NCBI RefSeq assembly: GCF_900111275.1
Contig: NZ_FOGR01000008.1
Span: 1-64,000, forward strand
Direction of reading: 5' to 3'
Length of the DNA stretch: 64,000 bases
DNA from: Rhizobium sp. NFR03
GTDB taxonomy: Bacteria > Pseudomonadota > Alphaproteobacteria > Rhizobiales > Rhizobiaceae
In this document: positions 53,749 through 61,413 of the stretch, piece by piece
Numbering within the stretch: position 1 is the first letter of the stretch
How the letters are laid out: each line of letters starts with the position of its first letter
Made by a program: the position numbers and the translations under genes
Notes under the pieces: model-generated
The model's database searches: none
What the model saw: the letters and a program-made list of their open reading frames with translations, nothing else
What the model was told of the DNA's origin: nothing

Positions 53749-54602
53749 CGTATCCCCTCCTGTCGAGCAAGCGCCACCGCCGCCCGCCGCGCAAGCGCCG
53801 GAAGGACCTGCCGGCGATACCAGCCATCCGCTTCAGGCCCGTCGCGACCCTTGAAATCATTGCAGGAAGCAGCAAGCGCTGCTGTGCGCTCCGGGTCGAG
53901 AGGCATGTCCCCACGGTCGGGCGCAAGCGCCTCTTCCAGCGCGTGCCAGCGACGAGCGACGGGCTCGACAGATCCCACGGCAAAACGAAGCCGCCGGTCC
54001 CGATCTCGCGCCACGGAAAGGATCGCAACGGGATAATCGCCGGCCTTGCGAAGCGGCAGTCTCATATGGGTGCTGGCGACGAGATTGCGGGGCAGGATCA
54101 CGCTGACAAGAAGAGTGTCGGTCAGGTACCGCGCCCTGTCGTCCAGAAATACAGCGATCGGCAACTGCTCCGCGCCGGCGCGCGTCCGAAGTTCGACAAT
54201 GGCTTCCGTCGCCAGAAACGCCGGCAGAAGATCGGCGGCGGCAAAGTCCCGCGTGCAGAGATTGCCCCCGACTGTCGCCACACGGCGGATCGCCGGATTG
54301 GCCGCACCGGATGCAGCCGTCGCCACAGCCTCGAGACCGGCGATGCCGGCCAGAGACCGGGCAAGCGCCTCGTGCGTGACCGATGCCCCGATACGGACCC
54401 GGTCCGTACCGATAGCGATGTCGCCAAGCCCCGGAATGGCCTGTAGCGACACCAGTGCGCGTGTAATGCTCTCCCGCCGCAGGGGCGCGCGCATCAGCCA
54501 TGTCCCGCCGGCAAGGATCGTCGCGCCGTCGAGACGAGCGGCCAGCGCGCCCTCGACGGTTTCTGGCAGCATCAGCGAGCGCTCTTCGAGATCGACCGTC
54601 AT
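53745..54602 (-). CDS. Molybdenum hydroxylase FAD subunit (CoxM family)
   Basis: A 285-residue FAD-binding subunit. Motifs are GATILAGGTWLMRAPLRRES (pyrophosphate binding) and IRRVATVGGNLCTRDFAAAD. The C-terminal domain ends ALARRAAVALARQEGIR. The start MTVDLEERSLMLP follows AGGGGA. Upstream in the same frame is a long extension without family support that includes three copies of a 14-base repeat. It is the first of three subunit genes. Confidence 0.92.
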   Translation of the reverse strand: MTVDLEERSLMLPETVEGALAARLDGATILAGGTWLMRAPLRRESITRALVSLQAIPGLGDIAIGTDRVRIGASVTHEALARSLAGIAGLEAVATAASGAANPAIRRVATVGGNLCTRDFAAADLLPAFLATEAIVELRTRAGAEQLPIAVFLDDRARYLTDTLLVSVILPRNLVASTHMRLPLRKAGDYPVAILSVARDRDRRLRFAVGSVEPVARRWHALEEALAPDRGDMPLDPERTAALAASCNDFKGRDGPEADGWYRRQVLPALARRAAVALARQEGIR

Positions 54603-54631
54603 GTTCGCGTCCCCTGTTTCGCGTCCCCCAT
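54599..54631 (-). CDS. Possible 10-residue leader peptide overlapping the FAD-subunit start
   Basis: ATG GGG GAC GCG AAA CAG GGG ACG CGA ACA TGA encodes MGDAKQGTRT. It has its own GAGGA seven bases upstream, and its TGA overlaps the ATG of the FAD-subunit gene in an ATGA overlap. Such an arrangement would couple the two translations. Whether it is translated is unknown; it may be just a by-product of the repeat triplication. Confidence 0.3.
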   Translation of the reverse strand: MGDAKQGTRT

Positions 54632-54645
54632 TTCGCGTCCTCTGT
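54604..54645 (-). repeat. Three tandem 14-base repeats carrying the ribosome-binding segment
   Basis: Three units start at 54604, 54618 and 54632. Each contains GGACGCGAA on the coding strand, preceded by AGGG, GGGG or AGA. The unit next to the gene contains the ribosome-binding site of the FAD-subunit gene. The exact 14-base period with small differences suggests local duplication. A change in copy number would alter spacing and frame of the leader. Confidence 0.6.
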
Positions 54646-54694
54646 GCCGCGCGATGCGGCGTTGCAGCATAGTGTCCGAACCCGGCCGTCCTGT

Positions 54695-54708
54695 GAAATA
54701 CGCATTTC
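54695..54708. promoter_or_regulatory. Inverted repeat upstream of the molybdenum hydroxylase operon
   Basis: GAAAT-ACGC-ATTTC lies 93 bases before the FAD-subunit start, between it and the end of the hydantoinase genes. Plausible regulator site for a promoter of the three-gene operon. Confidence 0.35.
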
Positions 54709-54737
54709 GGGAAAGTCTTATCGGGAAAACAGATACC

Positions 54738-54763
54738 CGACCGGCGGGTTTGCGAGCCGGTCG
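54738..54763 (-). terminator. Hairpin immediately after the hydantoinase B stop codon
   Basis: CGACCGGC and GCCGGTCG pair perfectly around a ten-base loop. On the transcribed strand it starts right after the TGA and is followed by GGTATCTGTTTTC. It probably ends or attenuates the hydantoinase transcript before the molybdenum hydroxylase genes. Confidence 0.55.
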
Positions 54764-56728
54764 TCAGGCCCAGTGCGCAACACTTCGCTTCTCGAAACTC
54801 TCGCGAAACTGCATCGTGGTCTTCTCCAGCACCTCGCCGCTTTCCCAGTCGAGAATAACGGCAAAGCGGCGGACGGCGTCGAGAGCGTTTATCTCGCCCG
54901 CCTTGTAGCGGATCGAGATATCGCGAGGGTCGCATCTGGCCCAGCCCTTGCGCTCGCTGCGGATCTCGGCCCGCGCCGCTTCCGTTGCCGCCGTATCCAC
55001 CTTAAAGGCGCAGAGGTCGCGGTCGATCTCGAGGATCACCACGCCATAGTCGAGGACTGCCCGGGCGATGGAGACGTAATCGTCGATCACGTCTTCCAGC
55101 ACATGGAGCGGATCGCGCTCCAGCGGATCGCCGAAGCCGCCGCCACCGGCTGTCGGGCGCGCAAACTGGTCGCCCGTCGAAACGGCGTAATCGGAAAAAA
55201 CGGAGCCGAGCCAGGTATCGGTGTCCTCGCCGGCCCGCCGGATCGTCAGCCCGTGCGGCATGGACGGCAGCCCGCCTTCGACACCCCAGACAACCGCCCG
55301 CTCCCGGTCGCAGATGTAGGACATGACAGCATCTTCGGCGTCCAGCAGCACGGAGGTTTTCTGCACGCCGACACCGCCGCGCCATTTGCCGGGACCGGCG
55401 GAATCGCGGCCGATCTGGAATTCCAGCGTACGGGTCGGATTGACGCGCTCATTACCCTCGTTCGGCTGGGACATCAGCCCGGTCCCGAAGCAGGCCGTCG
55501 TCACATCGGCGCCGTCCTTGCCGTTGCGGCCGCCCCAGCCGCCGGGAAGCCATTCGTAGAACATGAAGATCGGCTTTTCCGGCTTGCGCGCATCCCGGCC
55601 GCCGGCCAGGAGATATTCCAGATTGAACGCACAGGCGATGGCTCGTTCCGGCATGATCTTCGACCACATCTCGAAGATCGCATTCATGATCTTCTCGAAC
55701 GGCATCAGAAACCCGGTGACGGCAACGGGCCATTCCGCGCTGACGACGCTGTTCTTCGGCGCGCTGACCCGGATCATCCGGTAGAAGCCGCTGTTGAGCG
55801 GCAGGTCGGGGAAGAAGGTCTTCATGCCTGCGACCACGGCCGAGAAGGTTGCGCCCGGCGCGGAATTATACATCGAGGCAATGGTGGCATGGCTTCCGGT
55901 GAAGTCATAATGCACGCTGTCGCCGGAGATCGTCATCTTGATGCGGATCGGGATCATTCCCTCGCCGCCGCCGAGATCGCGGTCGATGTAGTCGACCGTT
56001 TCCCAGGTGCCGTCCGGCAGCTCGGACAGGCGCTTGCGAACCGCGCGCTCGACGTAATCCTGCACTTCCTCCATGCCGCGCGTTACCGTATCGCGACCGT
56101 ACTTGCGCACCAGCCGCAGCAATTCGCGCTCCGCCGCCTGCGTCGCCTGCGCCTGGGAGTGGATATCCCCGATGATGGACGCGGGATCGCGCGTGTTGGC
56201 GGCAATCAGGTTGGCGACATCGGAACAGAAGCGACCGGTGCGAAACAGCCGCACCGGCGTGATCCGCAGTCCCTCGCGAAACATGTCGCGCGCCGTCACG
56301 TCGAACGAGCCCGGCACCGAACCGCCGAGGTCCGACCAGTGACCGTTCGACTGGGCAAAGCCGATCAGCTTGTCTTCATCGAAGATCGGTCGCACCAGCC
56401 GCACATCGCTGAAGTGCGTGCCGCCGGCATAGGGATCGTTGATGGCGTAGACATCGCCCGGCGCCATGTCGCCCTCGAACACCCGGATGACCTCCTTGCA
56501 GGTGTTGTGCAGGGTGCCGACATGGACGGCGATATCGTAGTTGCCCTGCGCGACCGAGTTTCCATCCGCGTCGTGCAGCGCATTGGAAAAATCCCGGTTG
56601 TAGATGACGAAGGAATAGCAGGTGCGCAGCATCTGCTCCGCCATCTGGTCGACGGTGGTGATGAAGGAGTTCTTCAGCACCTCGAACGTGACCGGGTCGA
56701 GCTGCCCGGCACTCATGAGCCTGGTCAT
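54764..56728 (-). CDS. Hydantoinase/oxoprolinase family B subunit
   Basis: A 654-residue subunit. It starts QLDPVTFEVLKNSFITTVDQMAEQM (quoted in part: LDPVTFEVLKNSF), the HyuB hallmark. Others are DVYAINDPYAGGTHFSDVRL, RTGRFCSDVANLIAANTRDP, ISGDSVHYDFTGSHATIASM and GGGGFGDPLERDP. With the A subunit it forms an ATP-dependent lactam, hydantoin or oxoproline hydrolase. The closest functional model I know is OplBA of Pseudomonas putida, which opens valerolactam. Acetophenone-carboxylase-type relatives also exist. Three bases separate the two genes. Confidence 0.93.
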   Translation of the reverse strand: MTRLMSAGQLDPVTFEVLKNSFITTVDQMAEQMLRTCYSFVIYNRDFSNALHDADGNSVAQGNYDIAVHVGTLHNTCKEVIRVFEGDMAPGDVYAINDPYAGGTHFSDVRLVRPIFDEDKLIGFAQSNGHWSDLGGSVPGSFDVTARDMFREGLRITPVRLFRTGRFCSDVANLIAANTRDPASIIGDIHSQAQATQAAERELLRLVRKYGRDTVTRGMEEVQDYVERAVRKRLSELPDGTWETVDYIDRDLGGGEGMIPIRIKMTISGDSVHYDFTGSHATIASMYNSAPGATFSAVVAGMKTFFPDLPLNSGFYRMIRVSAPKNSVVSAEWPVAVTGFLMPFEKIMNAIFEMWSKIMPERAIACAFNLEYLLAGGRDARKPEKPIFMFYEWLPGGWGGRNGKDGADVTTACFGTGLMSQPNEGNERVNPTRTLEFQIGRDSAGPGKWRGGVGVQKTSVLLDAEDAVMSYICDRERAVVWGVEGGLPSMPHGLTIRRAGEDTDTWLGSVFSDYAVSTGDQFARPTAGGGGFGDPLERDPLHVLEDVIDDYVSIARAVLDYGVVILEIDRDLCAFKVDTAATEAARAEIRSERKGWARCDPRDISIRYKAGEINALDAVRRFAVILDWESGEVLEKTTMQFRESFEKRSVAHWA

Positions 56729-56731
56729 GTT

Positions 56732-58759
56732 CTAGCCTTTCGTTCCGATAAGAATATTGAGAAATGCATCGACCCGCGCCGCCATGTCGGGCGGAACCAC
56801 GGTGGTGGAGTCGAACTGCTCGACGATAGCCGGCCCCTGGAACACTGCACCGGCCTCAAGCACCTCGCGCTGGTAGACGGCTGCATCGTGCGAGACGCCA
56901 TCGAACCAGACCGGCCGCCGGGCGACCGGCTCCGGCACGTGCTCTCTCTCCTCGTGCCTTGGCAGGTCGGCTTTCGGCACGATGCCTACCGCCTTGATGG
57001 CGATGCGGAAGATGGAGACCGGCGCCTCGTCGCGACGGTAATTGAATTCGCGCTCATGCTCGGCGTGGAAAGCCTCGATCAGGTCGGCAATACTGTCGAT
57101 ACGATGAGGGGCATTGACGGCGAGCGACCGCCACTGGCCCTGATACATCATCTCGACCGACCGCTGGAGCGCCATATCGGCCGGCGCGATGCCTTCATGG
57201 GCGAGCCGCTCCGCCGCCTGGCTCTCCATCGCAGCGAAAGCAGCCTCCATATCGGCCGGCGCGACGATGGATGCATCCGTCATGAAGCTTTCGGAAAAGT
57301 CGTGCTGGACATCGACCAGCAGGCAGCCGAGCGCCGATGTGACGCCGGGATTGGGAGGGACGATGACTGTGGGGATGGAGAGTTCGCGGGCGACGGCTGC
57401 GCCATGCAGGGCTCCGGCACCGCCAAAGGCGACGAGTGCGAAGTCGCGCGGGTCGTAGCCCCGGCTGATCGAGAGCAGCCGCACAGCATTGGCCATGTTG
57501 GCATTGGCGACGGCGATGATGGCTTCGGCGGCGGCGTGCAGTTCCATGCCGAAGGGCGTGGCGACGGTATCGAGAACCGCCCGCGCGGCAAGCGCCGGAT
57601 CGAGCCTGATCTTGCCGCCGGCAAGACGGGTGCCGAGCCGCCCCAACACGACATTCGCATCCGTATTCGTGGCGGTCGCATTGCCGTTGCGGTAGCAGGC
57701 GGGACCGGGATGAGCCCCGGCCGATTGGGGACCGTTGCGCAGCGATCCCCCCTCGTCTTTCCACGCGAGCGAACCGCCACCGGCGCCGATCGTCAGGACC
57801 TCGATGGAGGGAAAGCGAATGGGATAGCCAAATTCGATATACCAGTCCTTGGTGATGCGGGACACGCCGTTAAAGGCGAGCGACACGTCGGTACTCGTTC
57901 CCCCCATGTCAAAGCCGATGGAATTGGGAAAGCCGCAGAGATTGCCGATGAACCGGCTGGCAAGCGCGCCCGCCGCGATTCCCGAACCGGCAAGCCGCGC
58001 CGAGAATTCGCGCACGCTTGCCGGCGTCATGACCCCGCCGCCGGAATGCAGCAGCAGCAGGTCTCGATGATATCCGCGCGCGGCGAGCGTCTCTCCGAGA
58101 CGCGAGACATAATCGACCACCACGGGCGCGCAGACGGCATTCGCCATCGTGGTCGAGAACCGTTCATGCTCGAAGATCTCCGGCATGACCTCCGAGGATA
58201 TCGACACCGGCAGGTCCGGCATGACCTCCTTCAGGATATCGCGCATACGGCGTTCGTTCGCGCCGTTAACGTAGGAATTCATGAAGCAGACGGCAGCGGA
58301 CCTGACCTCGCGCCGCCTGAGAATATCGGCCACCCGGTGCGCCTGCGTCTCGTCGAGCGCCTGAAGCACCGTGCCTTCGGCATCGATACGCTCGCTGACG
58401 GTCAGCCGGTCGCGACGGGGAATGTAGGGCTTGGCGACATCCTTGTAGGTATCCCAGAGATCCTCCTTGTTCGCGCGCCGGATCTCCACGACATCGCGGA
58501 AGCCCTCGGTGCAGATCATCGCGGTGCGCGGCAGACGCCGGGTTATGAGGGCATTGGTGGCAACGGTCGTCCCGTGCGAGAACATCGTCACCTCGGAAAG
58601 GTCGATGCCGGCCTGCTCGACGCCGTTGAGGATGGCGCGCATGGGATCGTCGGGGGTCGATCCGGTCTTCTCGATCCGGATGGCGCCGGTGTCTTCGTCC
58701 ATGATGCAGATATCGGTGAAGGTGCCTCCGACATCCACGGCCACGCGCGTCCTCGTCAT
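56732..58759 (-). CDS. Hydantoinase/oxoprolinase family A subunit
   Basis: A 675-residue ASKHA-fold subunit that binds ATP. Motifs are VAVDVGGTFTDICIMDEDTG at the start, MFSHGTTVATNALITRRLPR, SVSISSEVMPEIFEHERFST-type region (VSISSEVMPEIFEHER), GFDMGGTSTDVSLAFNGV, LTIGAGGGSLAWKDEGG and DFALVAFGGAGALHG. The residues after GGTSTD match HyuA/OplA-type enzymes that phosphorylate the carbonyl of the ring amide before hydrolysis. It is first of the pair and lies next to an AraC regulator on the same strand. Confidence 0.93.
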   Translation of the reverse strand: MTRTRVAVDVGGTFTDICIMDEDTGAIRIEKTGSTPDDPMRAILNGVEQAGIDLSEVTMFSHGTTVATNALITRRLPRTAMICTEGFRDVVEIRRANKEDLWDTYKDVAKPYIPRRDRLTVSERIDAEGTVLQALDETQAHRVADILRRREVRSAAVCFMNSYVNGANERRMRDILKEVMPDLPVSISSEVMPEIFEHERFSTTMANAVCAPVVVDYVSRLGETLAARGYHRDLLLLHSGGGVMTPASVREFSARLAGSGIAAGALASRFIGNLCGFPNSIGFDMGGTSTDVSLAFNGVSRITKDWYIEFGYPIRFPSIEVLTIGAGGGSLAWKDEGGSLRNGPQSAGAHPGPACYRNGNATATNTDANVVLGRLGTRLAGGKIRLDPALAARAVLDTVATPFGMELHAAAEAIIAVANANMANAVRLLSISRGYDPRDFALVAFGGAGALHGAAVARELSIPTVIVPPNPGVTSALGCLLVDVQHDFSESFMTDASIVAPADMEAAFAAMESQAAERLAHEGIAPADMALQRSVEMMYQGQWRSLAVNAPHRIDSIADLIEAFHAEHEREFNYRRDEAPVSIFRIAIKAVGIVPKADLPRHEEREHVPEPVARRPVWFDGVSHDAAVYQREVLEAGAVFQGPAIVEQFDSTTVVPPDMAARVDAFLNILIGTKG

Positions 58760-58860
58760 GCTTCTATCCTCGTCATGGTCTGATCCTTATCGAACACGGG
58801 GGCTCCTTCGCTGCCCGTATTGCGGGCGGCGTTCGGCGTCTGCAGAGTGCGTGCCAGCGG

Positions 58861-58880
58861 CCGGTCGGTTTTTGGACCGG
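58861..58880 (-). terminator. Hairpin between the AraC gene and the hydantoinase genes
   Basis: CCGGTC and GACCGG arms enclose an eight-base loop with five A/T pairs. It lies 42 bases after the AraC stop codon on the minus strand. It may end the regulator transcript or structure the hydantoinase leader. Confidence 0.45.
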
Positions 58881-58921
58881 CGCGTTCTCAGATGGAGCGC
58901 GCGTGCTTTACCGGCCGCGCC

Positions 58922-59902
58922 CTAGTGGCGTCCCGGCATATCCGGCAGCTCGATTGCCCGGAGCGCTGCCTTGCGGCGAGTGTCGCCCGGAGAACAGCCG
59001 AACCGGGCGCGATAATGTCGGCAGAACTGGGACTGGTCGGAAAAACCCCAGCGGTAGGCGATCTCCGCGATGGTCACCGTGCAGGTCACGGATCTCAATT
59101 CCTCGGAGCACTGGTCGAGACGGCTGTCGCGGATGAAACCGTTGATCGACGTGTTGCTCTCCTGAAAAAGGCCCTGGAGATAGCGCAGCGAAATGCCTCC
59201 GGCATCGGCAACCGACTGCGGCGAAAGGGACCGGCTCTTCACATTGTCGCGGATGAACTGCTCGGCGCGATGCAGGTGTCCGGCACGGATGGAGGAGATG
59301 TTGCTGTCGAGCACGCGGTCGTCGCTGACGATGGAAAGGCACAGCATTTCAAGGATATGCCGGCCCGTCATCTCGCGGGCGGCCTCGTCGATATCGGCGA
59401 CGTGGCTGACGGTCGTGCGCACCATGTCGAGGAAGAGCGCGGCCACGCCCTTCGTCGCGTCGAAACTGAGAGCACTGAACCTGTCCGTCGAGCCGATGCG
59501 CGAGCGCACGCTTGCGGAGGGAACCTTGAGAACCCAGAGCGAATTCGGCCGTCCGTGCCAGAATTCGTAAGGCGCATCGCCCTGTTCGACGATGAAACCG
59601 CCCGGCTCGCATTTGACGCTGCGCGACCCTTGCGAGAAGTTGACGTCGCTCACCTCGGGAATGGAGACGAGCAGGCTGGCCTCGCGCTCGTTGAGGAAAT
59701 GCCGCCGGTGCCGGTGGTAGCTGACGGCGTTGCAGCGCATGCGCGAGACGCCGATGAGCCCGAGCGACCAGGTTTCAAGCTCGCCCCGGAATTCCAGACG
59801 GTTGCGGTAGTCCGTATCCAGCGGAAAGTACGTCTCGGTAACGGCTGCCTGCCAGGAATCGCCTCCGGCAACGCCGTCGATGCTATCGACAACATATCTC
59901 AT
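58922..59902 (-). CDS. AraC-family transcriptional regulator
   Basis: A 326-residue activator with an N-terminal sensing domain of the AraC-binding-like type (SQGSRSVKCEPGGFIVEQGD, YEFWHGRPNSLWVLKVP). The C-terminal double helix-turn-helix is GISLRYLQGLFQESNTSING, IAEIAYRWGFSDQSQFCRHY, RARFGCSPGD. It stands upstream of the hydantoinase A gene on the same strand. In Pseudomonas the lactam hydrolase OplBA is controlled by the AraC protein OplR, so a similar role is likely but unproven. Confidence 0.92.
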   Translation of the reverse strand: MRYVVDSIDGVAGGDSWQAAVTETYFPLDTDYRNRLEFRGELETWSLGLIGVSRMRCNAVSYHRHRRHFLNEREASLLVSIPEVSDVNFSQGSRSVKCEPGGFIVEQGDAPYEFWHGRPNSLWVLKVPSASVRSRIGSTDRFSALSFDATKGVAALFLDMVRTTVSHVADIDEAAREMTGRHILEMLCLSIVSDDRVLDSNISSIRAGHLHRAEQFIRDNVKSRSLSPQSVADAGGISLRYLQGLFQESNTSINGFIRDSRLDQCSEELRSVTCTVTIAEIAYRWGFSDQSQFCRHYRARFGCSPGDTRRKAALRAIELPDMPGRH

Positions 59903-60002
59903 CTCTCGACATTCCCCTGATGGCCCGGTTTTCCGGCTTCGTTTTGTTGTGGAAAGAATACAGATTTTTCAAAGGTCGTATTGTTGAATAGCGAATAAAA
60001 TT

Positions 60003-60158
60003 ATGGATCACACCGCACCCGGTCCATGCGCGACATGCGCGACCGAACCCCCGCGCAAGGATCTGTGGAAACCGGGCAACACCGCCGCCCTTATGGGGCC
60101 GTTCATCCCGGTCGTCGCGCAGGGACGCTGGCCCGGCGAAAATGTCCATGGTAACTGA
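60003..60158 (+). CDS. Possible 51-residue protein or gene remnant
   Basis: A short open frame starts MDHTAPGPCATCATEPPRKD and ends in TGA. It has a CxxC pair and a later hydrophobic stretch, LMGPFIPVV. I see no good ribosome-binding site and no known family. It lies between the AraC gene and a truncated ABC ATPase, so it may be the broken start of a lost gene. Confidence 0.25.
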   Translation: MDHTAPGPCATCATEPPRKDLWKPGNTAALMGPFIPVVAQGRWPGENVHGN

Positions 60159-60268
60159 CTTACGTGTTCTGGTCTGCATTCTCTGCCGGGCAAGCTGTAC
60201 TCTCAGGGTATCGAAGCTATTTTGCCTGCACTTTCACATCCAGACCTGATAGACGACAAGGTGCTGCC

Positions 60269-60574
60269 GTCATCGACGCGCGCGATCTGGTGAAGCGGTT
60301 CGATGCAATGACTGCGGTGGCCGGCATGTCGCTGCGGCTCGCCAGGGGTGAAATGGTCGGGCTGATCGGCCCTAACGGTGCGGGAGAGACCACGCTCTTC
60401 AATCTGATTTCCGGCAATCTCAAGCCGACGTCCGGCGAGATCCGTATCGCAGGTCGCGATGCGTCTCAGGATCGTCCCAAGCAGCGCATCCGCCTCGGCG
60501 TCGGCCGCACGTTCCAGATCCTTCGCCCCTTCACGCCGTCCAGTCTATCGCAAAACTCAGTCGCACAAGTCTAA
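60269..60574 (+). pseudogene. Truncated LivG-type ABC ATPase with mutated Walker A
   Basis: The first 90 or so residues of a LivG-family ATPase are present: VIDARDLVKRFDAMTAVAGM, GLIGPNGAGETTLFNLISGN and RIRLGVGRTFQILRPF. The Walker A lysine is replaced by glutamate (GAG for AAG), which should abolish ATP binding. After RPF the sequence loses similarity and stops. Signature and Walker B motifs are missing. An IS66-type end lies about 30 bases downstream, which probably caused the truncation. Confidence 0.8.
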
Positions 60575-60663
60575 CTTTTGCACCTGATATTTGCGACAGA
60601 TTTTCGTAAGCATCCGAGAAGCCCCGCCTTGAGCGGTTGAGTTGAATCTGTCGTTTTGTCGCT

Positions 60664-61073
60664 ATGGACAGGCATAAGGACAGTTTTCGGACACCGGTGA
60701 GCTGGCTTGAAATCATCGACACAGGGCGTTGGCGGCGCTTTACGGCCGCGGCCAAGTTCAAATTATCGAGGGAGGCTTTTCTGGCGATGGTCGCCAGGTC
60801 TCCGCGACGGCTGAGAAGCACGGGGTTTCCCGCTCACAACTGTACCGTTGTCGTCAGTCGGCGCAGTCTGGCAGTCTTTGCCGCAATCAGATTGAGGGCT
60901 TCGTGCCCGCAGTGATCACACCGGACGTGCCTACGCCCGCTTCTTCTCCATCGCTTCCGGTAGTGGGTAGCGGTCGCATGGAGGTGCTGAGCACGAACGG
61001 CCGACGCGTCATTGTCGACCGTGACGTCGATGCGCTGCTGCGCATCCTGCGCGGGCTGGAGACGTTGCGATGA
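60664..61073 (+). pseudogene. IS66 accessory protein TnpA, frameshifted
   Basis: The start VSWLEIIDTGRWRRFTAAAK is in one frame. GGFSGDGRQVSATAEKHGVS, RSQLYRCRQ and QIEGFVPAVITPDV then continue in another frame, up to GRRVIVDRDVDALLRILRGLE. The helix-turn-helix segment (ATAEKHGVSRSQLYR) is typical of TnpA. At least one frameshift and probable small deletions break it. Confidence 0.75.
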
Positions 61074-61252
61074 TCCCGATCCCGCCAGGGGTCCAGGTGT
61101 GGCTGGCGACGGGCTATACGCATATGCGGTGCGGCTTTCCATCTCTGGCGCTGCGGGTGCAGGAGGTGCTGAAGCATGACCCGCTGGGCGACCATCTGTT
61201 CTGCTTCAGGGGCGAACGCGGCGATCTGATCAAGGTCGTTTGGCATGATGGC
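61070..61252 (+). pseudogene. IS66 Orf2 protein TnpB, truncated
   Basis: MIPIPPGVQVWLATGYTHMR followed by CGFPSLALRVQEVLKHDPLG, FCFRGERGDLIKVVWHDGQ is the clear N-terminal half of IS66 TnpB. After HDGQ the sequence is unrelated. It starts four bases before the end of tnpA, as in intact elements. Confidence 0.8.
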
Positions 61253-61413
61253 CAAGCGGCAGCGGATAGACCCAGCATGCACTCATATAAACCCCGATCA
61301 CCCCTTGGGCCAAGCCAGCATCTCAAACCAGAGAGCCCGCAACCTCAATGAGGCAGTAGACGAGCAGAACGTTCATTTGCTAGCGCGCACAGCCCGAACG
61401 GCCGAGCAAAGTA

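Larger units (their letters stand above)
60606..61252 (+). mobile_element. Degenerate IS66-family insertion sequence (left part)
   Basis: GTAAGC at 60606 matches the usual left tip of IS66 elements. The accessory genes tnpA and tnpB follow in the normal order. The large transposase tnpC and the right end are absent; similarity stops in the middle of tnpB. The remaining 160 bases before the next gene hold a short unrecognised open frame. Confidence 0.6.

Noticed and set aside
54500-58783. A 1427-codon open frame on the plus strand
   Set aside because: It runs antisense to the hydantoinase A/B genes and is rich in Arg, Asp, His and Gly as expected for the complement of GC-rich coding sequence. 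It has no domain and no sensible start site.
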